A stretch of DNA of 64,000 bases from Lachnospiraceae bacterium. Its GTDB lineage: Bacteria; Bacillota; Clostridia; Lachnospirales; Lachnospiraceae. Where the stretch lies: the NCBI GenBank assembly GCA_902363555.1, contig CABJAM010000003.1, positions 558,001 through 622,000 on the forward strand, read 5' to 3'. The notes beneath the pieces were generated by a model. The model was not told the origin of the DNA. It did no database searches and saw only the letters and a list, made by a program, of their open reading frames with translations. The position numbers and the translations under genes were made by a program. Shown here in pieces: positions 15,533 to 24,291 of the stretch (position 1 is its first letter; each line of letters starts with the position of its first letter).

Positions 15533-17257
15533 GTGAAAAGTTTTAATATATTAAAAAAATCATATTCCATACGCAGCCGTATGCTGGCGATCCTGATCGC
15601 CATCCTGGTTCCGGTGAGTCTCTGCCTGCTCATCATAAGCGGCTATACAAGCCGGAAGCTGAGAACAGAGATCGTGTTGACCAACCTGTCGGTTTTGAAA
15701 AATCAGACATCCAATCTGGACAAGCGTTTGAAGCAGGAACAAAATTTTTTATCAAACCTTTTTGCCACGGACCCGGGTATGTATTTTCTGAGACAGGCGT
15801 CAAAAAAGAGAGACTGGTCCAACTATATTTATCAGATCAAACAGGATTTTATTAAAAGCCAGACCGAGGGAAATATTGGAGAAATATATTTCCTGCTTCC
15901 CGAGGACCCGGCCTATTCCACATATACAACCCAGAGCGGTCTTGCAGGCGATGTGCGGCTTTCGTCGGTTTCCTGGCTTTCTCAATGGCAGTGGAAGGCA
16001 GAGCCATCCTCTATTGTGAGGAAATTTGTCAGGATAGGGGAAGAATGGTATTATCTCATCGCCTTCCATGACCAGAAGGTGTGTATCGGCGGGCTGACCA
16101 GCGCCAAAACGATCACCGGTCTTCTGGAAATGCGTTCGGAGGACGGTGCGGTTGTCTCTGTGGTGAATGATGAGCATATGTTTATGACCGAAAGCGCGTG
16201 GGCGGAGGCGCAGGAGATCATATATGAGCCGGTGTCAAAGCAGCCGTATTATATTACGGGAAAAAATAACGGTTATGTGGCCATACAGTGCAGCTCACAA
16301 CAGCTTCCGGGGGAGATCGTCTATATGGTGAGGGATGCGGCAATTCTCGGGAATATGAAACCCATCGCTTTATTTTTGCGGGCGGTGGCCATTGTCATGC
16401 TTTTGCTCATTCCGTTGAGCCTGACGGCTATGCGCTATGTTTTATTTGTACCACTGGACCGGCTGAAGACGACGATACAGCAGATTAAAGACGGGGGCAT
16501 GGACACCGAGGTGGATGTTGAGCATGTTTCCAGAGAAATGGGCGAGGTATACGCGCTGTTTAATGAGATGATGGCGCAGATCCGCCATTTTAAAATCCGT
16601 TATTATGAGGAAGAAATACGCAAAAAAGATTATCAGCTCCAATACTTTTCCCTGCAGGTCAAGCCTCATTTTTATATGAACTCCCTGAAATGTCTGTACG
16701 CCCTGGCTCAGAATCAGGAATATAAAAAGGTGCAGACAATGATTTTGAATCTGTCCGATTATTTTAAGCAGATCACCTATGATAACTGCGCCATGGTGCC
16801 TTTGGCTTCGGAGCTGGAGCATGTGAGCCTTTATATGGACATCCGTCAGATGGGTGTGGAAAATGAGATCCAGTGTAACTTGTCCATGGATAACCGGGCA
16901 AGGAAAATACCGGTGCCGGTTTTGTGTGTGCAGACCTTTGTGGAAAATTCAATTAAGTATGGCAGGGTCAATGGGCAGGAATTAAAAATAGATATTAAAA
17001 TCAGCATGATCGAACAGGGTGAGAAATCATATTTGGATCTTATGGTGACGGATAATGGCCCGGGCTACCGGCAGGAAATTATCCGGGCAATCAATAAGGC
17101 GTCTGTGGATAACATTGAGGGGCATATCGGCCTGACAAATTTGTGGAACCGTCTGCGGCTGATCTATGAGGACACGGCCTTTATGGCCATCAGCAATCTG
17201 CCCAAGGGCGGGGCTTATTCGGAAATTTTACTACCCATAAGGAGAGATGAGGAATGA
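15533..17257 (+). CDS. YesM-type sensor histidine kinase
   Basis: The 574-residue protein has a membrane helix at about 15-40, a large extracellular sensor (dCache-like, about 45-280), a second helix near 285-310, a HAMP segment (PLDRLKTTIQQIKDGGMDTEV), and a His_kinase/HATPase module. The phospho-acceptor box is FSLQVKPHFYMNSLK, and the ATPase has NSIKYG and DNGPGY. The start is GTG 15533 because AGGGGGAA is well spaced from it; an ATG 18 bases earlier is possible. The stop overlaps the YesN-like partner by four bases. YesM/YesN pairs control neighbouring carbohydrate importers, here the ABC genes that follow. Confidence 0.92.
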   Translation: MKSFNILKKSYSIRSRMLAILIAILVPVSLCLLIISGYTSRKLRTEIVLTNLSVLKNQTSNLDKRLKQEQNFLSNLFATDPGMYFLRQASKKRDWSNYIYQIKQDFIKSQTEGNIGEIYFLLPEDPAYSTYTTQSGLAGDVRLSSVSWLSQWQWKAEPSSIVRKFVRIGEEWYYLIAFHDQKVCIGGLTSAKTITGLLEMRSEDGAVVSVVNDEHMFMTESAWAEAQEIIYEPVSKQPYYITGKNNGYVAIQCSSQQLPGEIVYMVRDAAILGNMKPIALFLRAVAIVMLLLIPLSLTAMRYVLFVPLDRLKTTIQQIKDGGMDTEVDVEHVSREMGEVYALFNEMMAQIRHFKIRYYEEEIRKKDYQLQYFSLQVKPHFYMNSLKCLYALAQNQEYKKVQTMILNLSDYFKQITYDNCAMVPLASELEHVSLYMDIRQMGVENEIQCNLSMDNRARKIPVPVLCVQTFVENSIKYGRVNGQELKIDIKISMIEQGEKSYLDLMVTDNGPGYRQEIIRAINKASVDNIEGHIGLTNLWNRLRLIYEDTAFMAISNLPKGGAYSEILLPIRRDEE

Positions 17258-18834
17258 ATATATTGATCGTGGATGATCAGAGCTATGTTGTGCAGGGGAT
17301 ACGGGCCGGTGTCCGGTGGGAGCACCTTCCCGCAGACCATATTTATGAGGCATGCTCTAGCGGACAGGCGATAGAAATTATGAAAAATAATACAGTGGAT
17401 ATTGTTGTTACGGATATTGAAATGCCATACATCAGCGGCCTTGATCTGGCGGAATGGATCGCTTCAAACCGGCCGGATACGGCAGTGATTTTTCTCACGG
17501 CCCATGCGGATTTTTCCTATGCCCAGCAGGCTATAAAAATCGGCTGCTACGATTATATTGTCCAGCCGGTGGATTATGGGCGGCTGGAGGAATGTATATG
17601 GAACGTGATGCAGAAGGTGATCGAGCAGCGCAATCTGAAAGATGTCTATGCTCAGGGAATGAAATGGAAAACGATGAAAAAAGAGTTACAGGAAAATTTT
17701 TGGAGAAAGATTGTTTTAAGCCGTGGAAAGCTGCCATTTTTGCGGATTGAGCAGGAGAGCCGGAATGTTGAGCTGACGTTAAACTGGGAGGACCGATACC
17801 GCCTTGTGCTCATTAATGTTTTAAGTCAGGTGGAGAGTCTGAGCCACTGGCGGGGCAATGACCCGAATCAGGAACTGGAGCTTTTAATGCGGGAGCGTAT
17901 TGATGGTCGCCTGCCGGTCGTTTGCCATTTAATGATGGATGAGGTTACGACGCTTTATATTATGAAGGACAGTCCTCTGATAGAGGATATGGAAGCGTTT
18001 GTACGGACTGCGAAAGATAAATGCCAGTGCGGTCTGGCCTGCTATTTATCTGCGGCTGCGGGAATTTCAGAGCTCTATTTATGCATGGAGGAGATTGACG
18101 CACTGCGGGAGAAAAATGTGGGGCCGTATAATGGCGTATTTCAGAAAAATGAAGGCGGGGAAAAGCCGGCGGCGGTAAAAATCCCGCCGTCCGGGTATTG
18201 GATGGCGTATCTTGCCGCCCATGAGGAGGAAAAAGTGTCCGGCGAGGTGGATGACCTTATCGCTGGGGCTGAGACTGGCGGCACAATGGATGAAAAGTTT
18301 TTGATCGCTCTGGCTCAGTCACTTTTGCACGCATACTATATGCGTCTGAAATCCATTGGCATTGATGAAAATAGCGTGGAGCAGACAGAGCTTTTGGATG
18401 CGTTAAAGGAATGTGCCAGATCCATAAAAAATATGCATTATTTTGTTCAGGTGCTCCTGGAGAAAAATAAGGAGATCTCGTGGAAGAAGTCTGCAGATGC
18501 CGAGGATACTGTCCGGCGGATCAAGGAATATATTGACGCCAACCTGGACCATGAGCTGAGCCGCCAGGAAATCGCGGATCATGTGTTTATGAGCAAGGAT
18601 TATATATCTCATCTGTTTAAACGCCAGGAGAATATAGGACTGGTGGATTATATGAATAACCGTAAAATCGAACAGGCGAAGAACCTGCTGAGAAATACAA
18701 ATATTCCCGTGACACTGATCGCTAAAAAGGTGGGTGTACCTAATTATTCTTATTTTTGCAAGATGTTTAAACGGCAGGTGGGCATGTCGGCTTCTGAATA
18801 CAGGGATAGCACTCCGGATTCCGGAAATGTGTAA
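17254..18834 (+). CDS. YesN-type response regulator with AraC DNA-binding domain
   Basis: The 526-residue protein has a receiver at 1-120 (VDDQSY near 6-11, Asp55 in VVTDIEMPYISG, Lys-free VQPVDYG where most regulators have KP), a long linker of about 300 residues, and two AraC HTH motifs at the C-terminus (ELSRQEIADHVFMSKDYISHLFK and IPVTLIAKKVGVPNYSYFCKMFKR). The conserved receiver lysine is replaced by glutamine (QPVD), which may alter phosphorylation kinetics. It is translationally coupled to the YesM kinase and most likely activates the importer operon starting at 19054. Confidence 0.92.
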   Translation: MNILIVDDQSYVVQGIRAGVRWEHLPADHIYEACSSGQAIEIMKNNTVDIVVTDIEMPYISGLDLAEWIASNRPDTAVIFLTAHADFSYAQQAIKIGCYDYIVQPVDYGRLEECIWNVMQKVIEQRNLKDVYAQGMKWKTMKKELQENFWRKIVLSRGKLPFLRIEQESRNVELTLNWEDRYRLVLINVLSQVESLSHWRGNDPNQELELLMRERIDGRLPVVCHLMMDEVTTLYIMKDSPLIEDMEAFVRTAKDKCQCGLACYLSAAAGISELYLCMEEIDALREKNVGPYNGVFQKNEGGEKPAAVKIPPSGYWMAYLAAHEEEKVSGEVDDLIAGAETGGTMDEKFLIALAQSLLHAYYMRLKSIGIDENSVEQTELLDALKECARSIKNMHYFVQVLLEKNKEISWKKSADAEDTVRRIKEYIDANLDHELSRQEIADHVFMSKDYISHLFKRQENIGLVDYMNNRKIEQAKNLLRNTNIPVTLIAKKVGVPNYSYFCKMFKRQVGMSASEYRDSTPDSGNV

Positions 18835-18937
18835 GGGGGAGATTCCCTGGGAAGCCTTATGTACATTTTAGCTGCACAATCCTGTCCGATACCGGCCATC
18901 TGCGCTTTTTTGAACATAATCGTCTAAGCCTGGTTGA

Positions 18938-18966
18938 TTGTTTGCTGGGAATGAAAATGTTATAGT
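18938..18966 (+). promoter_or_regulatory. promoter of the carbohydrate ABC importer operon
   Basis: TTGTTT (18938-18943), 17 bases, TATAGT (18961-18966). The leader downstream contains a family C palindrome at 18993-19021. Confidence 0.6.
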
Positions 18967-18992
18967 CATGGTGTTCCGTAAGAAATCGGCTG

Positions 18993-19021
18993 GTAACAGT
19001 TCGGACCCTGTGAACAGTTAC
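18993..19021. repeat. family C palindrome in the importer leader
   Basis: GTAACAGTTC (18993-19002) and GAACAGTTAC (19012-19021) form arms with one central A-A mismatch, between the promoter and the ribosome binding site of the binding-protein gene. Confidence 0.6.
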
Positions 19022-19053
19022 ATCGGTTAAAAAATGTAAAGGAGAGGAATTTT

Positions 19054-20688
19054 ATGAGATTAAAAAGATTGCTGAAAACATTGACGGCGGGCGTATTGGC
19101 TGGGGCTATGGTATTATCCGCGGCGGGCTGCGGAGGCAGCGGTGCAGCCTCTGGCAGTTCTTCCGGTCAGGAGACGCAGACACAAAAAACAACTCAGGCG
19201 GAAGCGGGAACCGGCGGAGGCAGCGACACGGTCAGCGCTGGGGATGAGGCAGGTGAGACGGCCAAAGGCGCCGAAGACTTATCCCAGCAGGAGCCGGTGG
19301 AGCTGACCATGGTACTGCTGACCGATGGCGCGGATTATGCGGACACTGCGGAGGTTGACCAAAAGGTCAGTGAAATTTGCGAACAGACCCTGAATACAAA
19401 GTTAAATATTGAGCGGGTGAGCCTGTGGGATTATGCCACAACTATGAATTTGAAGCTTTCCTCCGGAGAACCGTGCGATTTGTTTGAGGGCTGGATGAAT
19501 TATAAAACGTATGCAACCAACGGATATTTCCTGAATCTGGAACCGTACAAGGAATATATGCCTGATATCCTCGACCTGATCGGGGAATATGTGAACATGG
19601 GGTATACCAGTGGGAAATTATACTCTGTGACAGCATTAAAGGATCTGGCAACATTGCAGGGTTTTATTTTAAGAAAGGACTGGGTAGAGGAGACAGGGAT
19701 TGATCTGATGACCGTGGATACCATGGAGAAATTCGGTGATCTGCTCAGGGAGATTAAGAAGAATCATCCCGAAGCTACCCCTATAACCAGCGGAACAACC
19801 GGAGCAATGCCATTTAGCTTCGTCAATCTGACGGAAAAAGCCGGTGGCGGTTTTTCTATGACGGATGCTCTGAGCAATGGCGTAGGCCTTGTGGACCCGT
19901 CAAAACCGGAGGTATCCAATCTTTATGACACGGAAACCTATAAAAAGTCTGTGGAGCTGTGCTACGCGTGGGCTAAGGAAGGGCTGATCGCCAAATCGGA
20001 CATTTCTTCAGGTGCCGAGCTTGTGCGCGCCGGCCAGTCCGGCGGGTACGCCATGCCCTATAAGCCGGGGGTAGATATCCAGGAGAAAACCAACTGTGAT
20101 ACGGAAATGGTTTTATGGATTCCGGAGTTAAGCGAGGCGTTGGCAACGACCAACAATGCCTATGCCTGGAGTGTGAACAGCAACTGTAAATATCCGGAAA
20201 GAGCCGTACAGCTTTTGAACTTCCTGTACACAAGTGAGGAATGTATGAATCTTTTATCCTGGGGGATCGAAGGGAAGGATTATGTTTTTGTAGATAAAGA
20301 AAACGGGATTATCGACTACCCGGAGGGCGTGGATTCATCCACGGTCAATTACAGCCTCTGGTCAAAGTTTGGCGTGCCTAATACTTACCTGCAATATTTA
20401 CTTAATGGCTCAGACCCGGAGCAGTGGGTGAGAATGGACGAGTTTAATCAGGGTGCCAAAATATCTGTGGCATTTGGCTTTTCTATGGACGAAAACCCGG
20501 TGGCCGGAGAGGTTGCGGCGGTGAAAAATGTTATCGATGAGTATGGAACAGCTTTGGGCTCCGGTCTGATGGACCCGGCAGAGAAATATGATGAATTTAT
20601 GCAGCGCCTGGATGATGCCGGTATCGGTAATATTATTACGGAAGCACAGACGCAGCTTAATGAATGGCTGGCTGAAAAGAACAGGTAA
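19054..20688 (+). CDS. extracellular solute-binding lipoprotein of a carbohydrate ABC importer
   Basis: The 544-residue protein has a lipoprotein signal (lipobox SAAGC, Cys26) and a low-complexity Gly/Ser/Thr/Gln linker to about residue 80, then a family 1 extracellular binding fold of the LplA type. Typical stretches are VELTMVLLTDGADYAD, GEPCDLFEGW, NGYFLNLEPY, LRKDWVEETGIDLMTVDTME and NNAYAWSVNSNCKYPERAVQLLNF. Such large proteins bind oligosaccharides or glycosyl esters and hand them to LplB/YtcP permeases, encoded next. No ATPase gene is present, as usual for importers that share an MsmK-like ATPase encoded elsewhere. The substrate is not predictable. Confidence 0.92.
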   Translation: MRLKRLLKTLTAGVLAGAMVLSAAGCGGSGAASGSSSGQETQTQKTTQAEAGTGGGSDTVSAGDEAGETAKGAEDLSQQEPVELTMVLLTDGADYADTAEVDQKVSEICEQTLNTKLNIERVSLWDYATTMNLKLSSGEPCDLFEGWMNYKTYATNGYFLNLEPYKEYMPDILDLIGEYVNMGYTSGKLYSVTALKDLATLQGFILRKDWVEETGIDLMTVDTMEKFGDLLREIKKNHPEATPITSGTTGAMPFSFVNLTEKAGGGFSMTDALSNGVGLVDPSKPEVSNLYDTETYKKSVELCYAWAKEGLIAKSDISSGAELVRAGQSGGYAMPYKPGVDIQEKTNCDTEMVLWIPELSEALATTNNAYAWSVNSNCKYPERAVQLLNFLYTSEECMNLLSWGIEGKDYVFVDKENGIIDYPEGVDSSTVNYSLWSKFGVPNTYLQYLLNGSDPEQWVRMDEFNQGAKISVAFGFSMDENPVAGEVAAVKNVIDEYGTALGSGLMDPAEKYDEFMQRLDDAGIGNIITEAQTQLNEWLAEKNR

Positions 20689-20694
20689 CTGTTC
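20679..20694. repeat. family C palindrome over the stop codon
   Basis: GAACAG-gtaa-CTGTTC spans the TAA stop (20686-20688) of the binding-protein gene. Confidence 0.5.
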
Positions 20695-20727
20695 GGAAGG
20701 GGCGAATGGTTAAAATATAAGTAAGTT

Positions 20728-20750
20728 TGTGGGGGAATCTTTCCCCCACA
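20728..20750 (+). other. intercistronic stem-loop after the binding-protein gene
   Basis: TGTGGGGGAA (20728-20737) pairs perfectly with TTCCCCCACA (20741-20750) around a 3-base loop, and weak T-richness follows (TGATTTTAAA). In ABC operons such a hairpin between the binding protein and the permeases commonly stabilises the first message or attenuates read-through, giving excess binding protein. Confidence 0.7.
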
Positions 20751-20768
20751 TGATTTTAAAGGCGGTGG

Positions 20769-21704
20769 ATGATGGATACTCAGCTCCAGTATAAAAGAAA
20801 AATTAAATGGAAGAAAATGATTCCGTTTTATATTATGGTGATTCCCGGATTTATTTATCTGTTTATCAATAATTATATGCCTATGGCGGGTCTTGTCATG
20901 GCATTTCAGAAGGTGAATTTTAATTTTGGCTTGTTTGGTGGCCAGTGGATCGGCCTGGAAAACTTCAGGTTTTTATTTAAAAGCCCGGATTTATGGATCA
21001 TTATCCGCAATACGGTAGGCTATAATCTGGTATTCCTGATCGGAGGTCCGGTTTTGGGAATCCTTGTGGCCGTGCTGCTCAATGAAGTAAGGCAGAAGGT
21101 GGCCAGCCGTCTTTATCAGACGATCATTTTGCTGCCCTACCTTATTTCCATTACTGTAGTTACGTACCTGGCGTTTGCTTTTTTGAGCAATGACAACGGT
21201 ATGCTTAATAAAACAATTCTGCCCATGCTTGGCATGTCGCCGGTGCAGTGGTACGGGGAAGTAAAGTACTGGCCGTTTATTTTGATTTTCATACACTTCT
21301 GGAAGTCCTTCGGATTTTCCACAGTTATTTATCTTTCCAGTATTGTGGGAATCAGTACGGAATATTATGAGGCGGCGGAAATTGATGGGGCCAGCAAATG
21401 GCGGCAGTTTCGTTCCATCACATTGCCGCTCATAAAACCGACGATTATTACCATGACTATTATCGGTCTGGGCGCGGTTTTCCGCTCGGACTTCGGACTG
21501 TTTTATCAGGTGCCGCTCAATAACGGGGCATTGTTTAAGGCGACGCAGACATTGGATACATATATATTCCGTGGACTGACAACGGCGACCAATCTGGGCT
21601 TATCGGCGGCCGCGGGCTTTTTACAGTCGTTTATCGGATTTGTCATGGTGGTGGCAGCCAATCTGGTCATCAAAAAGGTCAGTGCCAGCGATGCACTGTT
21701 TTAA
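20769..21704 (+). CDS. carbohydrate ABC importer permease (LplB type)
   Basis: The 311-residue protein has six predicted membrane helices. The N-terminal KMIPFYIMVIPGFIYLFINNYMPM-type opening (split around 17-40) and VAFQKVNF-like segment mark the LplB branch. The cytoplasmic EAA loop is YEAAEIDGASKWRQFRSITLPLI (about 202-224), which contacts the ATPase. It is the first of two permeases behind the binding protein; the partner starts about ten bases after its stop. Confidence 0.93.
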   Translation: MMDTQLQYKRKIKWKKMIPFYIMVIPGFIYLFINNYMPMAGLVMAFQKVNFNFGLFGGQWIGLENFRFLFKSPDLWIIIRNTVGYNLVFLIGGPVLGILVAVLLNEVRQKVASRLYQTIILLPYLISITVVTYLAFAFLSNDNGMLNKTILPMLGMSPVQWYGEVKYWPFILIFIHFWKSFGFSTVIYLSSIVGISTEYYEAAEIDGASKWRQFRSITLPLIKPTIITMTIIGLGAVFRSDFGLFYQVPLNNGALFKATQTLDTYIFRGLTTATNLGLSAAAGFLQSFIGFVMVVAANLVIKKVSASDALF

Positions 21705-21716
21705 GGGGGAATTGTG

Positions 21717-22601
21717 ATGCGAAAACCAAAAGAAGGAACAGTCTATCAGGCTGTAGCACATGTTGTTCTGATCATTTTATCGCTGACAGTTGTTATTCCC
21801 TTTCTTATACTGATCATGTCCTCATTTACCGATGAGACGACGGCGATTGTCAATGGCTATTCCATGTTTCCGGCGAAATTCAGCCTGGAAGCGTACAAAT
21901 ATATTATTCAGAGATTCGATGTTATCGGCAGGGCCTACCTGATCACCATTGTGGTGACAGTGATCGGCACAGGCATCAGCCTGGTGATCACGTCGCTGAT
22001 GGCCTATGGACTTTCCAATAAGCAGTTACCGCTGCGGGGCGTCCTTATGTTTCTGGTCGTTTTCACCATGCTTTTTAATGGCGGTCTGATTCCCACGTAT
22101 TATATGTATACGCAGATATTTCACATTAAAAATACATATTTTGCCTATATTATACCAAACCTTTTGATGAGTGCATTTAACATTATTTTGATGCGAAATT
22201 ACTATATGAACAGTATTCCTGCGTCATTGCTGGAGGCTGCGCGTATCGACGGATATGGCGAGTTCCGCATATTTTTCAAAATCGTTGTACCGCTGTCACT
22301 GCCCATCACGGCGACGATTGGTCTGATGACGTGTATTACCTACTGGAACGACTGGGGCAACGCCCTTTATTATATGTCCGACAGTAAAATGGCCAGCATA
22401 CAGCAGGTGCTACGGGTGATGACCTCCAATGTGTCGTTTCTGGCCAGCACAAGCGAAACCATACAGAGCGGACGGGCGATCCCGGGAACGACAGTGCGTA
22501 TGGCCATTGCCGTCATTGCGGTCGTTCCCATCATCGTTGCTTATCCGTTTTTTCAGAAATACTTTGTTAAGGGGATTACCATAGGCGCAGTAAAGGAATA
22601 G
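21717..22601 (+). CDS. carbohydrate ABC importer permease (YtcP/AraQ type)
   Basis: The 294-residue protein has six membrane helices. Recognisable stretches are IPFLILIMSSFTDE after the first helix, YGLSNKQLPLRG, FNGGLIPTYYM, and the EAA loop LLEAARIDGYGEFRIFFKIVVPLS, ending in FVKGITIGAVKE, a typical YtcP C-terminus. The start is set to ATG 21717, though GTG 21714 is directly before it and is equally well placed after AGGGGGA. It completes the importer with the LplB-like partner. Confidence 0.93.
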   Translation: MRKPKEGTVYQAVAHVVLIILSLTVVIPFLILIMSSFTDETTAIVNGYSMFPAKFSLEAYKYIIQRFDVIGRAYLITIVVTVIGTGISLVITSLMAYGLSNKQLPLRGVLMFLVVFTMLFNGGLIPTYYMYTQIFHIKNTYFAYIIPNLLMSAFNIILMRNYYMNSIPASLLEAARIDGYGEFRIFFKIVVPLSLPITATIGLMTCITYWNDWGNALYYMSDSKMASIQQVLRVMTSNVSFLASTSETIQSGRAIPGTTVRMAIAVIAVVPIIVAYPFFQKYFVKGITIGAVKE

Positions 22602-22650
22602 AAACAATTCGGCCCATCTGAGCCGTTACAAAGAATTGAGGAGGATGATT

Positions 22651-24189
22651 ATGTATCGACAACCGATTAGAAAGTTTATTTGTACCGAGGACTATCCGGT
22701 GGTGAAAACCACGCGGGGAAAAATCCGGGGATATGTTCTGGATGAAACATTTATGTATAGAGGGATACGCTATGCCAAAGCAAAACGGTTTATGATGCCT
22801 GAGCCGGTGGACCCATGGGAGGGCATTAAGGATGCCCACGATTACGGCTACATATGCCCGGAATGCGGCCGGCCGGAGCCGTATCAGGATTTCTTGCTGC
22901 CCCGGCGCCACTGGCCGGACAGCGAGCATTGCCAATATCTGAATATATGGACGCAAAGCCTGGAGGATAAGGCGCGGCGTCCGGTCATGGTCTGGCTCCA
23001 TGGCGGCGGCTTCTCTGCCGGCTCCAGTCTGGATCTGTTTGCCTATGATGGCGAGGAATTGAGCCGCCGGGGAAATGTGGTCGTAGTCACCCTGAATCAC
23101 CGGGTGAATCTGCTGGGCTTTCTCAATCTGAGCGCTTACGGCGAGAAATATAAAGATTCCGCCAATGTGGGGATGGCCGATATCGTGGCAGCGCTGCAAT
23201 GGATTCACGATAATATTGCTGAGTTTGGTGGTGATCCTGATAATGTGACCATATTCGGCCAGTCCGGCGGCGGAGGCAAAGTGACAACGCTGATGCAGAT
23301 GCCTGCGGCGGACGGGTTGTACCATAAAGCCATTGTACAAAGCGGAGTGCTGGGTGATAAGATGAAAATGACCCGCGGGCAAAGTCTTGTAACGGCTGAT
23401 AAGCTTGTACATAAACTGGGGCTGACGAAAGAAAATATCAGCGCCATTGAGACGATGGATTACCGCACCATAGCCGATGCCGCCAATGCAGTGGCTATGG
23501 AGGAAACCGGTATCGGTGTGTCCTTTGGCTGGGCGCCGGTTCCGGGTGACGATTATCCGGGCGATCCTGTGGACGTTGGCTTTCGCAAGGAAAACGCCCA
23601 CATTCCTATGATTGTGGGAACAATCATCAAGGAATTTGAAAAAGGCCCTGTGGGAAATAAAGCCTTGTGGAACGATGAACAGCGTATGGCGGTGATCCGT
23701 GAGCGGGCTGGCCAAAAGGCCAAACGGCTGGCGGATTTATTTGCAAAGGCATATCCGGAAATGGATCAGGCTTATGCCGCTGCTGTGGACGGAGCGTTCC
23801 GCCCGGCCACTGTCCGGTATTTGGAGCAGAGGATACACGATGCACAGGCGCCCGTCTACAATTATGTATTTACCTTTGAATCTACGTTTAAGGGAGGAAT
23901 GATCATCGGCCATAGCTGCGAAATCCCGTTTGTTTTTGGCAATGCCGCCTTTACGGAAACTCTCTGCAAGGATGGTGTGACTGAGCGTCTGCAAAATCAG
24001 ATGTGCAATGCCTGGATTAATTTTGCCTACACTGGAAATCCAAATCACAGGGAGCTGCCGCTGTGGAAACCATATGCGGCAGAGACGAAGGCCTGTATGG
24101 CGTTGGGTGATGTGACGGTTTTAAAGGAAGGGAACTTTGATGGGGAATTAATGGAGCTGCTGGCCACGCTTGAGCCATCGCAGTGCTGA
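22651..24189 (+). CDS. type-B carboxylesterase (cytoplasmic)
   Basis: The 512-residue protein is an alpha/beta-hydrolase of the carboxylesterase/para-nitrobenzyl esterase family. The oxyanion loop is WLHGGGFSAGSS (about 115-126) and the nucleophile elbow FGQSGGGGK gives Ser205. HSCEIPFVFG near 422-431 carries the usual catalytic His. There is no signal peptide, so the substrate must be intracellular. The start follows GAGGAGG at 22639-22645 with six-base spacing, so ATG 22651 is preferred over ATG 22645. It lies 49 bases after the permease genes, so an ester-bearing imported sugar is a likely substrate. Confidence 0.9.
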   Translation: MYRQPIRKFICTEDYPVVKTTRGKIRGYVLDETFMYRGIRYAKAKRFMMPEPVDPWEGIKDAHDYGYICPECGRPEPYQDFLLPRRHWPDSEHCQYLNIWTQSLEDKARRPVMVWLHGGGFSAGSSLDLFAYDGEELSRRGNVVVVTLNHRVNLLGFLNLSAYGEKYKDSANVGMADIVAALQWIHDNIAEFGGDPDNVTIFGQSGGGGKVTTLMQMPAADGLYHKAIVQSGVLGDKMKMTRGQSLVTADKLVHKLGLTKENISAIETMDYRTIADAANAVAMEETGIGVSFGWAPVPGDDYPGDPVDVGFRKENAHIPMIVGTIIKEFEKGPVGNKALWNDEQRMAVIRERAGQKAKRLADLFAKAYPEMDQAYAAAVDGAFRPATVRYLEQRIHDAQAPVYNYVFTFESTFKGGMIIGHSCEIPFVFGNAAFTETLCKDGVTERLQNQMCNAWINFAYTGNPNHRELPLWKPYAAETKACMALGDVTVLKEGNFDGELMELLATLEPSQC

Positions 24190-24291
24190 GAAGGGCTGGC
24201 AGGGCTTTGACAATAAAATCTCCGGAGCCCGGCCGTCGGCGGCATTCGATTGGGCATCAGGGATATTAAAAATTTAAAAGGGGTGTTTTTT

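Noticed and set aside
22576..23715. Antisense open frame (about 379 codons) opposite the first carboxylesterase
   Set aside because: The plus strand has a clear GxSxG esterase; the minus-strand protein is His/Arg-rich without motifs and lacks a start signal.
24250..24291. Extended N-terminus of the second carboxylesterase
   Set aside because: The frame is open upstream but no ribosome binding site precedes it, whereas AAAAGGGGTG precedes ATG 24292.
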